NCBI GenBank assembly: GCA_007844125.1
Contig: CM017561.1
Coordinates: 24,588,876-24,652,875, forward strand
Length of the DNA stretch: 64,000 nucleotides
Origin: Sinonovacula constricta
Taxonomy: Eukaryota; Mollusca; Bivalvia; Cardiida; Solecurtidae
Direction of reading: 5' to 3'
The position numbers and the translations under genes were made by a program. The notes under the pieces are model-generated. The model searched no databases, was not told the origin of the DNA, and was given only the letters and a program-made list of their open reading frames with translations. This document shows, piece after piece, positions 48,498 to 61,101 of this stretch (position 1 is its first letter; the number at the start of each line of letters is the position of its first letter).

Positions 48498-48732
48498 GTC
48501 ACGGCAGGTGGTACCTGTGGTAGATTTGACCAGCTTGTCACGGCAGGTGGTACCTGTGGAAGATTTGACCAGCTTGTCACGTTAGGTGGTACCTGTGGTA
48601 GATTTGACCAGCTTGTCACGTTAGGTGGTACCTGTGGTAGATTTGACCAGCTTGTCACGGCAAGTGGTACCTGTGGTAGATTTGACAAGCTTGTCACGGC
48701 AAGTGGTACCTGTGGTAGATTTGACCAGCTTG
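48498..48732. repeat. 39-bp tandem repeat, six copies
   Basis: GTCACGGCAGGTGGTACCTG starts at 48498 and recurs every 39 bp to 48693. Variants alternate GGCAGG, GTTAGG and GGCAAG. The 13-residue frame TAGGTCGRFDQLV and its minus-strand counterpart follow from the 39-bp period. Confidence 0.95.
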
Positions 48733-49240
48733 TAATTGTTGTTAGTATGCTAAATTTGACAATTCCACTTAAACATTGTTAGATTTTTCTACTTAAAACT
48801 GTACGGAAAGAAATTAATGTATATTTTAGAGACAAGAAGATAAGCTCAGACAGTTTTAATCGGAAGATGTTTGACCTGGATCTACGTTAATTGCTCAGCT
48901 AGTTAATGTGTGAACAGTAAACAAAATTGTGTGAAATCTATTGTTCTCGCAGTAATTACGATATTGGAAAGTATGCGTACAAGATATGTACATAAAGTCA
49001 AGGCAACGATAATACAATTTATGGCATTATCATTATTCTGTAAAATACAGTTTCTGTGATTTCAACAAGTCAGAAAATGACAGGACATCAAGAACAAACA
49101 AAATGTTAAAGGGGAATCTGAGATACTTATCAAGAAGCCGATTGAACAAGAATTTGATGCAATTGAAAGCTAAATAATCGTTTTCTTTGAGGAAATAGTG
49201 CAAACTCACTCAATTGTTCTTAACCCGTATAAGGCAACGG
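48733..49240. other. no recognised feature
   Basis: AT-rich, nothing supported. Confidence 0.5.
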
Positions 49241-49246
49241 TAAATA

Positions 49247-49327
49247 ACAATACCAGTCCGGAGTTATATTCTTATTCCGAACGTTACAATAACGTTCACA
49301 AAAAATGTAACGCCGGACTGGTATTGT
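49247..49327. repeat. nested perfect palindromes
   Basis: ACAATACCAGTCCGG (49247-49261) and CCGGACTGGTATTGT (49313-49327) are a perfect 15-bp inverted repeat. The loop contains a second perfect stem, GAACGTT (49279-49285) / AACGTTC (49291-49297). The right arm runs into the tandem array that follows. Confidence 0.92.
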
Positions 49328-49620
49328 CACTATGTCTAGAGTAATGTCACTATGTCCATGGTATTGTCACTATGTCTAGAGTAATGTCACTATGTCCATG
49401 GTATTGTCACTATGTCTAGAGTAATGTCACTATGTCCATGGTATTGTCACTATGTCTAGAGTAATGTCACTATGTCCATGGTATTGTCACTATGTCTAGA
49501 GTAATGTCACTATGTCCATGGTATTGTCACTATGTCTAGAGTAATGTCACTATGTCCATGGTATTGTCACTATGTCTAGAGTAATGTCACTATGTCCATG
49601 GTATTGTCACTATGTCTAGA
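49321..49620. repeat. 40-bp tandem array, 7.5 near-identical copies
   Basis: Each unit is two related 20-mers, GTATTGTCACTATGTCTAGA and GTAATGTCACTATGTCCATG. I saw no differences between units, so the array is very young or being homogenised. Confidence 0.95.
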
Positions 49621-49625
49621 GCAAT

Positions 49626-49833
<208 letters not shown>

Positions 49834-50955
49834 CAGACCCTAAACAGGCAGCACCCAGCTCAAGTTTGCATAAAACTTTGGCATCTGTATAGTGTTTTCC
49901 TTTATTTATTTTTTAATTTCTTTTCTAAAATTTTACTTCTCGTTTCATGCATTTCCAACTTTTTCTCTTTTCTTTAGTGACTTACATCACTTCACCATTA
50001 CGCACCCTGTTAACCATTTGGCTACAAGGAACTACTATTGTCTTTTAATTAAGAAAGGAACATAGGAAATCAAAAGGAATGAGATATGTTAACTGCGATG
50101 TTGTATAGCACGGAGAATGACTACCTCCACCCATCCCAACTAGGAGCTGCGTGTCTGAACTCCCGTAGGATACAGAACAAATCACAGAATACCATTTCTG
50201 TATCTTAAGCAGGCAAGATCAATGTGGCATGTTTTCTTTCAAAACCCTAACCAAAGCGTTCCCACTTTATACATGAATGATCTCACGAAGTAAGCATTCG
50301 GTTTCGGTCGTGACTAGTCGTGACTAACCGTTATTACTCGGCGGATGTTACGGAATGAAACGAATCGATTACGCCAACTCAGCGAACATCGATAATTGAA
50401 GCTATGGTGTGAAGATTGTGCATGCAAGCTGAAATTGGGACGGTTCTATGTTGTTGTGGATGTTCCACAGCCGTCTCACTTGGGTCCTGGGATGGCGTGG
50501 GAGTTCATGAGTGCCAAATGGATCTGTAAAAATAAACTAAAAATAAATAATAAAATCATTCGTTAGGAGTTTCTCATTACTTCATTTGTGTAATTTAACT
50601 TGAATTTTTTCCCAAGTTAATGTCATCATATCAGCAATGTTTATAATTCGGAAAAAAAAACCACAACTAAAATTATACCTGGTTCAAAGAATGTCAGCAC
50701 TGTTGCGTTAAAATTTGGACATAAAATAGGTTCGTTTACTCTATTGCAATTAACATACAAATATGCGTCTACAAAACACGTTAAAACTGAAGTCATTGAC
50801 CTAAATAAAGTGTTTATTGTGTTCTTTGTTTATTTGTGTCAAATCATTACCATCGTGGTTGCCCTACATTTTACAATTAAATAGGGTTTTTTGTTGCTTA
50901 TTAGCATTTGTTTGTTGTAGTTAAGCATAGAGACTTCTTTAATATCGTTAAATGT
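49834..50955. other. no recognised feature
   Basis: No supported gene. A direct repeat of GTCGTGACTA near 50308 is the only local structure noted. Confidence 0.5.
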
Positions 50956-51505
50956 CCCAGATTATGTGAAGAACTGCGGGGTATCCATCCAAGACACTAC
51001 TGTGCTCACATATTCCAGATCATGTGAAAAAAACTGCGGGGGATCCACCCAAGAAACTACTGTGGCACATATCCCAGATCATGTGAAGAACTGCGTGGGA
51101 TCCACCCAAGACACTTCTGTGCTCACATATTCCAGATCATGTGAAGAACTGCGTGGGATCCACCCAAGACACTTCTGTGCTCACATATCCCAGATCATGC
51201 GAAGAACAGCGGGGGATCCACCCAAGACACTTCTGTGCTCACATATCCCAGATCATGTGAAGAACTGCGGGGGATCCATCCAAGACACTACAGTGCTCAC
51301 ATATCCCAGATCATGTGAAAAAAAACTGCGGGGGATCCATCCAAGACACTACAGTGCTCACATATCCCAGATCATGTGAAAAAAAACTGCGGGGGATCCA
51401 TCCAAGACACTACTGTGCTCACATATCCCAGATCATGTGAAAAAAACTGCGGGGGATCCACCCAAGACACAACTGTGCTCACATATCCCAGATTATGTGA
51501 AGAAC
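50956..51505. repeat. about 59-bp tandem repeat, nine copies
   Basis: The unit starts CCCAGATCATGTGAAGAACT, continues GCGGGGGATCCACCCAAGAC and ends ACTACTGTGCTCACATAT. Unit length varies by A-run length (GAAG, GAAAAAAAC). A 137-codon frame on the plus strand shifts phase between units, so it is not a gene. Confidence 0.95.
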
Positions 51506-52840
51506 TGACGGGATACAGGCTTTGAGAATGGGCAGTGCTTACTGTGACACTTTGCATTATCAAAACAGTTATATTAAAAGTAAAGTTTCCATTTTATTTT
51601 GTGCTTACCATAATAAAGACTGTGCAATATACATCTATATTGTATATACCTAATGTGATATTTAACGCTGTTTAAGTTAAAGTAAAGAACTTTATACATA
51701 TATATGATTTTGTTTAAGTTTATCTTAAACAATTTAAAAATGCGGACACTTTTGATGATACCAACACTACATGTACTGAATATATTGACAATACATTCAA
51801 GGTATTGTAGTATACAGTGTCTTCCAGCGGTGAATCATGGGCCAATCTGTTGTTAGGGGTGACCAGGATGAGAATGGTGACAATTACAAGAAGTTACAGA
51901 CAATCTGTATAACGCATACACGCGCTTGTTCAATCAAGAAAACAAACAACAACTATTTGTTTAAACAAATAATACCTTATGCACGAAGGTTTGCTTTTCT
52001 CATTCTAGTTTATATTAATATAACAATATAAATGCATGGCCACAATGTAATGATGACAATTGACTTGATATAAAACAGTTAATAACAATGTGTGACCTTT
52101 CAACCCCCATTTTCACTTCACCACTCCTCGCCTCAGTCCTCATACTGTCAAGTACCCATTATTTATTCTCTGGCTACTCATCCAACAGATAGCTGCACTT
52201 ACATATTGCAACAAAGAAAAAAGTCATCCATGGCTGTTTTATCTCACCGCTCAAGGATTCAGGTGTGCTGGGAAAGCCTCCGTGACTAATTTTGTCCGCT
52301 CACAGAATGTCGGGGTTACATAACCTTGCCGGAGAGGGTGGGTCAGATGTTTTCTATGTTACGTTATCTATTTGTATCGACTGCACATATGGTTTTATTT
52401 AATACACCAGGTATTGCTATGCATCTTTCGTGCCTACTGCCAGCTAGCAGAACGGTTTTACTATGTTGCGACAGCGCACTGGTTTGCAAATTCATTCAGA
52501 TTCATCGCCAGTTTTGCACACACATCTCTCATATATGTCCGAAATGCACTATATTACTTCTTTGCAGGGCTACTTGAAACCGAAAATGATATATGACAGC
52601 ATGGTGGAGAATACCGGAACTGTTTTAAAACGATGTTACTTTATGGCCAAGTGATGCTTTACCTGTAGATATGAATACCCACAAGAAATAGAGTGAAAGG
52701 AGAGAGACTGTTGGTTGTGTTTCTTTCAGGTTTCATCCTGGCAAATCCTTCTTAAGCCTGTATTGTGTCGCATGCATTCAACAAGGCGACATATGGCGGC
52801 CTTCTTAATTTGTCATCATCCTGCCGTGTAAACAGTGAAG
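51506..52840. other. no recognised feature
   Basis: Several short overlapping frames between 52092 and 52654 have no recognisable domain or consistent codon signal. Confidence 0.45.
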
Positions 52841-52841
52841 A

Positions 52842-53540
52842 TATGCACATAGGCCCCCCTGCTTACACTAGGCAGGTCACATGACGACAGAGGGTCTGGG
52901 GATGTGTAGACATGCTCATAGGTCCCCTTCTTACACTAGGCAGGTCACATGACGACAGAGTGTCTTGGGCTGTGTAGACATGCTCATAGGTCCCCTTCTT
53001 ACACTAGGCAGATCGCATGACGACAGAGGGTCTGGGGATGTGCAGATATGCACATAGCCCCCCTGCTTACACTAGGCAGGTCACATGAAAACAGAGGGTC
53101 TGGGGATGTGTAGATAATGCACATAGGCCCCCTGCTTACACTAGGCAGGTCACATGACAATAGAGGCCTGGGGATGTGTAGATATGCACATAGGCCCCCT
53201 GCTTACACTAGGCAGGTCACATGACAACAGAGGGTCTGGGGATGTGTAGATAATGCACATAGGCTCCCTGCTTACACTAGGCAGGTCACATGACAATAGA
53301 GGCCTGGGGATGTGTAGATATGCACATAGGCCCCCTGCTTACACTAGGCAGGTCACATGACAACAGAGGGTCTGGGGATGTGTAGATAATGCACATAGGC
53401 CCCCTGCTTACACTAGGCAGGTCACATGACAATAGAGGGTTTGGGGATGTGTAGATAATGCACATAGGCCCCCTGCTTACACTAGGCAGGTCACATGACA
53501 ACAGAAGGTCTGGGGATGTGTAGATAATGCACATAGGTCC
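52842..53540. repeat. about 69-bp tandem repeat, ten copies
   Basis: The unit includes GCACATAGGCCCCCTGCTTA, CACTAGGCAGGTCACATGAC and GAGGGTCTGGGGATGTGTAG, with copies starting about every 67-70 bp from 52842. GC-richer than the flanks. First copies have CTCATAGGTCCCCTTC variants, later ones are more uniform. A minus-strand frame over it is a by-product. Confidence 0.95.
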
Positions 53541-53560
53541 CTACTGCCAACTTGACGTAG

Positions 53561-55440
53561 GTCATATATTGACAAGGACCCTGGGGTTTTGTCACAGGTA
53601 ACATGAAAACATGGAAATCATTAAAATTAAAGAAGGTTTAAGAAGTGAGTATATTTTATTGTTATAGACAAAGTATGATAAGCGATGAAAAGTATTATGT
53701 TACTCATTTCTTGTACACCTTTTTTTCAAACCACAACAGCAACACTTTTTCAACACCACATTGTAAGCCTTTGGCAATCGTACTGTCATCATATTTTCAA
53801 ATGTCAACGCCACCGGTGTTAAATGTTTTTTACCAATGTTACATTTTATTTCAACACAGTGTTCCGCTGCAGTGTTTAAAAAGGTACACTCAACCTTGGC
53901 CAGTATCTAGTTTTCATGACCACTCTGGACCACTTGCGGTATTGTTTTCTGCTTGCTTGTGTCAGTCTATAGGACAACAGCTTGCTATTAGTACAATTGT
54001 TCTGGCGAGAAAACAAGCAAAAAACGGCTGCAGCTTGTGCTACCCCAAAGTATTTCTGTTTTATGAATGAATCCTCGTATTCTCACGCGAGAGTATAATG
54101 GAAACTAGGCCGGATGATTCAGACTGCGCCACGGGGAGTGTTCGGTGGTTGTGGCAGGGATCAGACTTGGAGAGCAAGTAACGTAAGCCATAAAACGCAA
54201 CCCATAAAACAATTGCGCCGTTTTGGCAAGCGCCACTGCCTTAAAGTCATCGAAAAGCTGTCTAAGTCCACAGCTTTTATAATAGAATCAAATCAGAAAC
54301 AGGTTGTTGATGTAGTTAGTGTGTCTGTTGGGGAAATAAAGCGATAATAACTACAGGATGGTGATGGGGTAACGCCCCCGGCAGGTACCGTTATAGAACC
54401 AAACAACTACCTGTATTGCCGCAGCCACCCTTGCCTTGGCACCGAACGGTAATTATTAATTAATAGATTAAATTTGATGTTGTGCTGAATACAGAGAAGC
54501 ACTTCCTTGGCAAAAAAAAAGAAAAAAAAAAAGAATTTGTTCGGACGGCATGCAATGGATTTCTCCCCGACCAATTTTTGGCTGATGGGTTACTCACCAC
54601 CGAGCACAGTCGGGGAGCTCGGGACTGATAGTCTGGCGTATACAACAATGTCAAGGTCATTTATTCTGCTCTTTAAACTTAAAAGGTATGCACAAATGCA
54701 AATATATCTCGTTTAGTTTATTTGAAAGTATTTATGACGTTGCTGTCTCCATACGGGATATTGTCTTTATACGTCAGTGTTTTGATTTTTATGTTGATTT
54801 TTTAATTGTATTAAATAATAGTCTATTAGTTCTTTATTTTGGCTCTTCATTGTATTTACGTAAATTAGAAACAGTATCCATCTAAAAGAAATAGTTCTGC
54901 TGTTCTACTGTGATATAATTTCATACTCGTTCTGAGCTCTCATGGACGTCTACGCTACTGGGTCGTTTTTTAGGATGCATCTTGTTTGCCTTTTGGCGAG
55001 AGGAGTGGATCAGCAATGATCAAAGCATAATTCGTGACAGACGAAAAAGGTTTATGCGGACTTTAATTACGTGTTCATCAATATGTGCAGCTAGCTTAAG
55101 TTATAAGCAACAGAAGCTGGAAGGCATCAGTACATCAAAACTGTTTTCCCTATCGGAGCTCGAATTCATGCAGGGGTAACTTTAAGTTTTAGTCTTGCAA
55201 TTTAACTATATGCCTACGGCAGCTGCACTGTTATTGCGCCATGATTATAGTTAATATTACGTGCCGTAAAACAATACGTTCGGATGAGTCGGAGGAACCA
55301 TCCAGATGTTTTTAAACAAAAATTTACCCAGCTCCGTCTGGCTTCAGAAAGGAGACAGCACCCCAACATGGCCACCCGGAACGATAGTTAATGTGTGAAC
55401 CATTTACCTGCTAAATGCGCATTAGGTTAGGCGTAGAAAT
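53561..55440. other. no gene recognised
   Basis: The longest plus frame (53645-54070, 141 codons, Phe/Tyr/Ser/Cys-rich) has no recognised domain, no clear splice context and the composition of chance AT-rich reading. An A-rich tract lies at about 54511-54533. Confidence 0.4.
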
Positions 55441-55442
55441 AC

Positions 55443-55499
55443 AGTGTAGAGTCTGAACTGCCAGCTTCAGCTGACAGCTATATGATCCGACTCTACATT
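55443..55499. repeat. short hairpin repeat (family H)
   Basis: TGTAGAGTC and GACTCTACA are perfect 9-bp arms around a loop containing CAGCTTCAGCTGACAGCT, which itself is partly palindromic. Similar size and arms to the copy at 24101-24158. Confidence 0.6.
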
Positions 55500-55519
55500 A
55501 TATGCGGCCTTGTGTTTAT

Positions 55520-55930
55520 AAGAAGATCGTAGTACCGCTGATTTTGAAGGCCACTAGCTCGGTTTTAGGAATCTAATGTAGCATTCAAATTAATAAAAGT
55601 AGACTTCATAAACAGTGCATTAATTAAACTGTCTGTATGTTGGCGTAATTAGCTGCATCCTTCGACGTTTCCGTTGTGAATAAATCCCATTTAGTGTTGG
55701 CGCAGACAAACATCTAGTTTTCTGGCAGAGATGGGATCATTTCATTCACGCGGAAATAGCGGGGCTTTGGAACAGCAATTAAACAATTTGTTAATTGGAT
55801 AAACAGCTTCAATATCGACTAATGAGAGTCTCAATACGTTTGGCTGTCGAACATACAGACAGTATGGCTCCAGACAGATCCGTCGGGCATGGACCAACAA
55901 GACGCTCCGGTAACAGTCTTAGAGAAACAG
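55520..55930. promoter_or_regulatory. candidate developmental enhancer
   Basis: A non-repetitive block with many homeodomain cores: CATTAATTAAACTG, GGCGTAATTAGCTGC, GCAATTAAACAATTTG, TTAATTGGATAAA, GACTAATGAGAG. Between these lie dense GC-balanced segments (CACGCGGAAATAGCGGGGCT). No open frame or repeat signature. A role as an enhancer is inferred from composition and motif density. Confidence 0.3.
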
Positions 55931-57595
55931 CTTAGAAAGTCAACGGAATTTGTGCGAACGTTATTCTTTTTTACGTCAGAGTTAACAATATTCGTGCGAA
56001 AATCACATGTTCTACGTGAACGCCTATGGTTTTTCGCTTTAACATAATTAATTCCGCATAAAACCTCATAAACGTCTTAAACAAAATATATTACAGTAGG
56101 AAAGATAGTTGGTATGTTTGAAATCTAATTGGATTGAACTGTCACCTTATAAGTAAACACACCTAGTGTTTTGTCTTGTGTCTGGAGGCCGTGCTTTGAG
56201 AGTAGCTTTTGGTAACTGTGTGTTATGATGCGGCTCGGACATTTTCATCTTTAACACAAACGCTTTAAAAGATCTTCGACTTCAATTGAGATTTTGAAAA
56301 AAATGTTGAAGTATAGCATAAACATACAATTTGCAATTTATTATGATTTTTTTATAATAGTTTTAAATAAAACCATCTCGATAAAACTAAAGGATCATTG
56401 GTAGACCAACAAAGAAAAAAGAAATGTGAAATAACAAGTAGTTTTTATTTCATACCTGAATTCACACAGACTCAAAGCAACTGAAAAATAATATTTATTT
56501 CTATACAATATTCTCTAAAAGCTTGCAGACCTTTAGTTAAATGTATGCGAAACATACCTGTGGCAGACGACATTTCTTGTCCTTAATCACTGTTTCTTTA
56601 TGTTCTCTGAATTAGTTACGACTGTTTTACTAATTAGGTAAATAGTTTGAATAAAAATGATGTCTAACTGCAAGTTGGGCGGAATAAAACCTATTCATAA
56701 TGTGAAGTATGAGATTGAAACGTTCCTAAAGGTGTTATTTTGAAAATTCTCTTTTATTCAAGAAGCGGGCATAATTGTCACATGTAACTGCAAGCAATAT
56801 TATATTGAAAGACAAAACAACAATGGCAACGACGTTATTTTAAGGCACACATGTGCTTTGTACATGTGATATATATCAGCAATCAAATATAACCGGATAA
56901 TTAGTGTTTGAAATTATTAACATTAAAAGATCTTCAAAAGTATGTGCTTGCACGTGTTTTAAACATATGTATGAACAACGCACGTTTTAATCACGTTTAG
57001 GAGATTCAGGTAAACCTACATTCTTCATCCGGTCGCTTGTCGTTGCCACCATTTTACCCCGAGGTATTTCTCTCATTTCTGTTCAATTTCGCCATTGATA
57101 ATTTGTATCATTATTGTTTAATTATTATATTTCTGTTTTAAATCCATAATAGAAAAATAATTATATCTATATGAAGAACATAAAACATTGCTTGCAGATT
57201 AATAGAATGTTATTTAAGGTGAAGCAAGATTTGAAATATTTTAAGTGCTTGACGAAATGTTCTATTTCATAAAGCAGACGTTGAATTTTGTCTAAAGGTA
57301 CTGCTATAGTAAAATATTGCAATTAATAAATACCTGTTTGCATATAAATAAAAAAGTGTCAATTGTATTTATTGTATGCGCTGTTATACGATGCGCATTT
57401 AAGGATTACCTTGGGTTTTATCAATTGCTATATCAGAAGACGCTACTGACAAGCGAGGTGCTAAGAAAATACAAGATACAAGATACTGTTCCATTTCTTT
57501 ACAAAATACAGATAATAGTTGACTTGTGTAGCTAATTTCAACAATGCTACGTATAGGGCTTGCATGAAAATACGGTGCATATATTTTCTATCAAT
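55931..57595. other. no recognised feature
   Basis: AT-rich, nothing supported. Confidence 0.5.
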
Positions 57596-57599
57596 TCAA

Positions 57600-58062
57600 A
57601 GCTTGGTATACGACAATTTGCCTATATCAAATACATACATCAATAACGACACACTGCTTTGGAGACTTTGGACATAATTTATACACAAACCCAAACTTTA
57701 GGTCTTAATAAATACGATTTTAAACACTAAATGAATTGTTAGACAGAACTTATCGCGAAATATTTGCAGCAGTTTAAAAGCAGATATCGACGTCAGAGTT
57801 GATTATCCAGATGTCAATATAACGTCACCTCAAAAGTAAGTGGTCACGTAGTTTTCTAAGTTTTAAAAAATTGTTCTCTCTGAAGTGTGGCTCAGATAAG
57901 ATATACCTGTTTGCAATGAAGAGTGGTGATTTATGCTTGACTGTTCACACAAATCTAGGACATCAATGAACAGCAAGTGGGCAGGACTTTTTCAGGTAAC
58001 AACGACTTATTTGGTTATTTGAGAAAAAAAAATTGTTTGATCCAAACTGTCGGATACCACCT
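57600..58062. mobile_element. MITE family A, copy 5
   Basis: Starts AGCTTGGTATACGACAATTT and ends AAACTGTCGGATACCACCT, which are inverted relatives, followed by TTAA (58063-58066). Internal family blocks: GACGTCAGAGTTGATTATCC, AGTTTTCTAAGTTTTAAAAA, GCAATGAAGAGTGGTGATTT. At 463 bp it is the shortest copy and has no insertion. Confidence 0.75.
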
Positions 58063-58280
58063 TTAAAATAATCCTACAGGCATTTTATTCTCAAGCAAGA
58101 CATCTATCAGAGCAGCTTGTCTGTGTTCTTTTTGCTGTCCATCTTAAATCAGAAGATACACTGATATTATTTACACATTAAAAAATATTCATTTAATTTT
58201 ATTCCCCCTTTAGCACCCCAATGTCTATCAGAAAGGTTTGTAACTGTAAGCTTGCTAAGAACATATTTATAAGGCTTAGA

Positions 58281-58347
58281 CAAATAGTGCAGATCAAATA
58301 AGCCAGTTACCCGATGGAAGCTGTCTGATCAGGGTCTACACTATTTG
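58281..58347. repeat. short hairpin repeat (family H)
   Basis: CAAATAGTGCAGATC (58281-58295) pairs with GGGTCTACACTATTTG (ending 58347). The loop contains GCCAGTTACCCGATGGAAGC and TGTCTGATCA, as in the other copies. Confidence 0.75.
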
Positions 58348-58349
58348 GT

Positions 58350-59557
58350 GCATGGTGCTGAGGCCTCCAGCAGTAACTCAGAATTGTGTATTGGTAATTG
58401 ACACATGTAGCAATCTAGGAGTTAATCACGCCTGTAAATTGAGATATGCACTGTTAACAAAAACTCGAGGATATTAGTATGCAATATTAATAATTGATCT
58501 CTTAACCATATATCCAGGAATTAAGCATGCAAATACAAATAGTAAGTGCTTGCTGTCGGATCGGGATCAAGATGCTTCGCTGCTTAGTCAGTACCAAATA
58601 ACTTACAATATAATATTTGCTATTAACAAATGCGGCATGAAAAGGGAAAAATTAGTAAGCTTTACCACAGAGAAGGCGGACGCTGCCGGCATGACTTTGC
58701 TACATGATCAGCTTAAGGGGACTTACCTTTTTTAGATTCTGCAGAAGGCGTGGCAGGGTTGTAAAACTGCATGTACATCTGACGTAAGAACATCTATTTA
58801 TGCGTAATTTCATCCTACCTTTATTCCGCAGGCAATTAACCAGACGCTTAGTACTAAGATGAGATGAAGACAACGTAAGATATGCATCTTTTTTATTTGT
58901 GTTTTATTTTTAATACGCAACATACGGACAATCCAATAATAGGTATTAGACCTATATAATATGTTTATATTATTTATACATATATTATAAATATTATTAC
59001 ATTAATATACATTGTCATCCAAGATTGACAGTATCACGCTCAACATTGCAAAGACGTTACGCAACTGACGTCATTACTTAGCAATTGATACTTGCGTAAA
59101 TCCCTGCTGAATAATAGATAGAGGCTAGCGGTCCATTTGTCAAACATTCTTGAGGAAAATACCACACGCCATATACGGCCATACATGCCACTCGCGAACA
59201 CTCGGAAACAGTCACTCGGCTGGTCCTTTAAGTCGAACGTGGCTTTAAATAACTCTTTATTAATGAACAGCCGGAAGTAAATCTTTAGATGTCAAAACAG
59301 ACATAGCTCTTGTAGGAGTTGCGTGTGTGGTCGCGACCGATGGTGTTAGATCTCTTCAGTTTGTTTACAGCATGTAGTAAAATGGTACTCGGGCATGCGT
59401 ACATGCGTAAAGACATCGAATATTTCAACCACATCATTGAAAATAATAACGCTACTGATTTATTGTTGTCTTAAGTGTATTCATTAGCAATGTAATGTCA
59501 GTATAAGACGTTATAGGCAGGGCTAGTATCGTGGATGCTTATATGTTAATTCAGGAA
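58350..59557. other. no recognised feature
   Basis: AT-rich, nothing supported. Confidence 0.5.
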
Positions 59558-59860
59558 ATATGTCCAAGTCCTATAAGCATTGCAGCATATACTCGATTTA
59601 TAAAAAGGCAAATGACAAAACCAAATGCAAACGTAAGAACAAATCTTTGATGAGTTAGTAAACAAAGCCATCAGTTCCCACCTTGGAACGGTCAGTCGGC
59701 AGAAAAGGACCAACTGGGGTGCTTAAATCGGTTGTACAGAGCTCTAACCGCGCACTACCTGGGGGTTTCTCTCAAAGGCAAGCGATGAAAAGAAAAGCTA
59801 TTTTATCTATAGTAAAAAACTCTTTATTCAGCTTATTTGTCTTACAACTATTTGTAAAAT
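59558..59860 (+). repeat. dispersed repeat R3, copy 3 (diverged)
   Basis: Matches copy 1 from TGTCCAAGTCCTATAAGCAT through CCTTGGAACGGTCAGTCGGC to AAGCGATGAAAAGAAAAGC. It then loses similarity before the GACGTCATTGA end. The hairpin arm has one change (GACCAACTG). Confidence 0.65.
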
Positions 59861-61015
59861 ACTGACATTTTATTAAGATTACATTATCACTTAACGTCAA
59901 GCTGGATATTCCCGTCCCAGTTGGTGCCAGGCTAGATCGTTGATCCAAGTGAAAGAGGTCCCGAGTTCGATACTTGACAAACTTTAGGAATGTATGAGTT
60001 TCCATAATAATACATTTGCGTTACCAAGCCCCGAAAATTTCTATAGGTCACATGACGAATGCCATTTTTCCATTTCATGAATATTGGCACGAAAACAAGA
60101 ACCCTTCTTATTCACCAATATCTCTTGCTATTACGTAATGTTATAAATGGGCTTGAAAGTGTATGTTGAGTACTAGTTCTATTTTTAAAATCTTTGTAAT
60201 CTTATAAACAAAGTAGTGTACTCTTTTGTTTTTGTACTTAACGACGGCTATTCGTCCTAATTAGCCCTGCGAACTATTAATTAGGCCACGCACTATAAAC
60301 TCATAGGTCATAAATTAAGACAAACTTGTTTAGAAATATCTTCATGACAACAACGCTTTGAAATCTTTAACAGCTACGTATTGATTTAAACCCGATATAC
60401 CTTTACAATAGAAAATAGTTCCCCAAATAAATCTGTTCCTATTGTCAATACGCAAAATGTATTTTGCAATGCTCCTTATAAAGCGATTCTTCTGGAGTTT
60501 ACATTACATTTTAAATTGAGGTCTTATCCTGATTTGGATGCTGAATGACACATCTGAACATGTAACTGATAAATGTTTAATTGAAGAAATAGACAAGTCT
60601 GAATTGAGAAAAGCGTTACTAACGTTTTATTAATTTAGACTTTATCCATGTAATGGCATTATTCTTGGCATATATGTGTCTACACGCCGGCTCTTTTACA
60701 CACTATTCGTACAATGCAACTGAATATAAAAATAAAACCCCTTTGTAAAGTCGTTTAAGGCCAAACCAGAAAAAGTCGCTTTAATGATAATCTTTTCGGG
60801 ATTACTTTAACAGAAGAGTTTTATTTTCTTAAAAAGGGTTAAAATCATGTTGAGTACTATTTTAAAATTTTATGCAGACGTCAAACACTATTAGCCAAGT
60901 TACCTGTGCAGTTAATTAAATTTGTTGCAGGTAGTTTTGATTAGATAGCGTTCTGCATGTACACCTGTCTATTTAATTATCTATACATCTATACATAGTA
61001 AACAAACGTGTTTTG
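59861..61015. other. no gene; paired TAATTA sites
   Basis: CCTAATTA (60256-60263) and TAATTAGG (60278-60285) are inverted 8-mers 14 bases apart. Nothing else supported. Confidence 0.45.
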
Positions 61016-61020
61016 ATCAC

Positions 61021-61101
61021 CCCCCCCCCCCCTCACACACACATAAAAACAACAACAACAACAACAACAAACAAACAACAAACAACAACAACAAAAACAA
61101 C
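61021..61101. repeat. poly-C, (CA)n and (AAC)n compound tract
   Basis: About 12 C, then CTCACACACACA, then AACAACAACAACAAC with AAAC interruptions. Confidence 0.9.

Noticed and set aside
50966..51379. 137-codon plus-strand frame
   Set aside because: Lies wholly in a 59-bp minisatellite and changes phase from unit to unit.
53645..54070. 141-codon open frame as a possible gene
   Set aside because: No domain, splice signal or codon pattern recognised; AT-rich chance frame is more likely, though a lineage-specific gene cannot be excluded.
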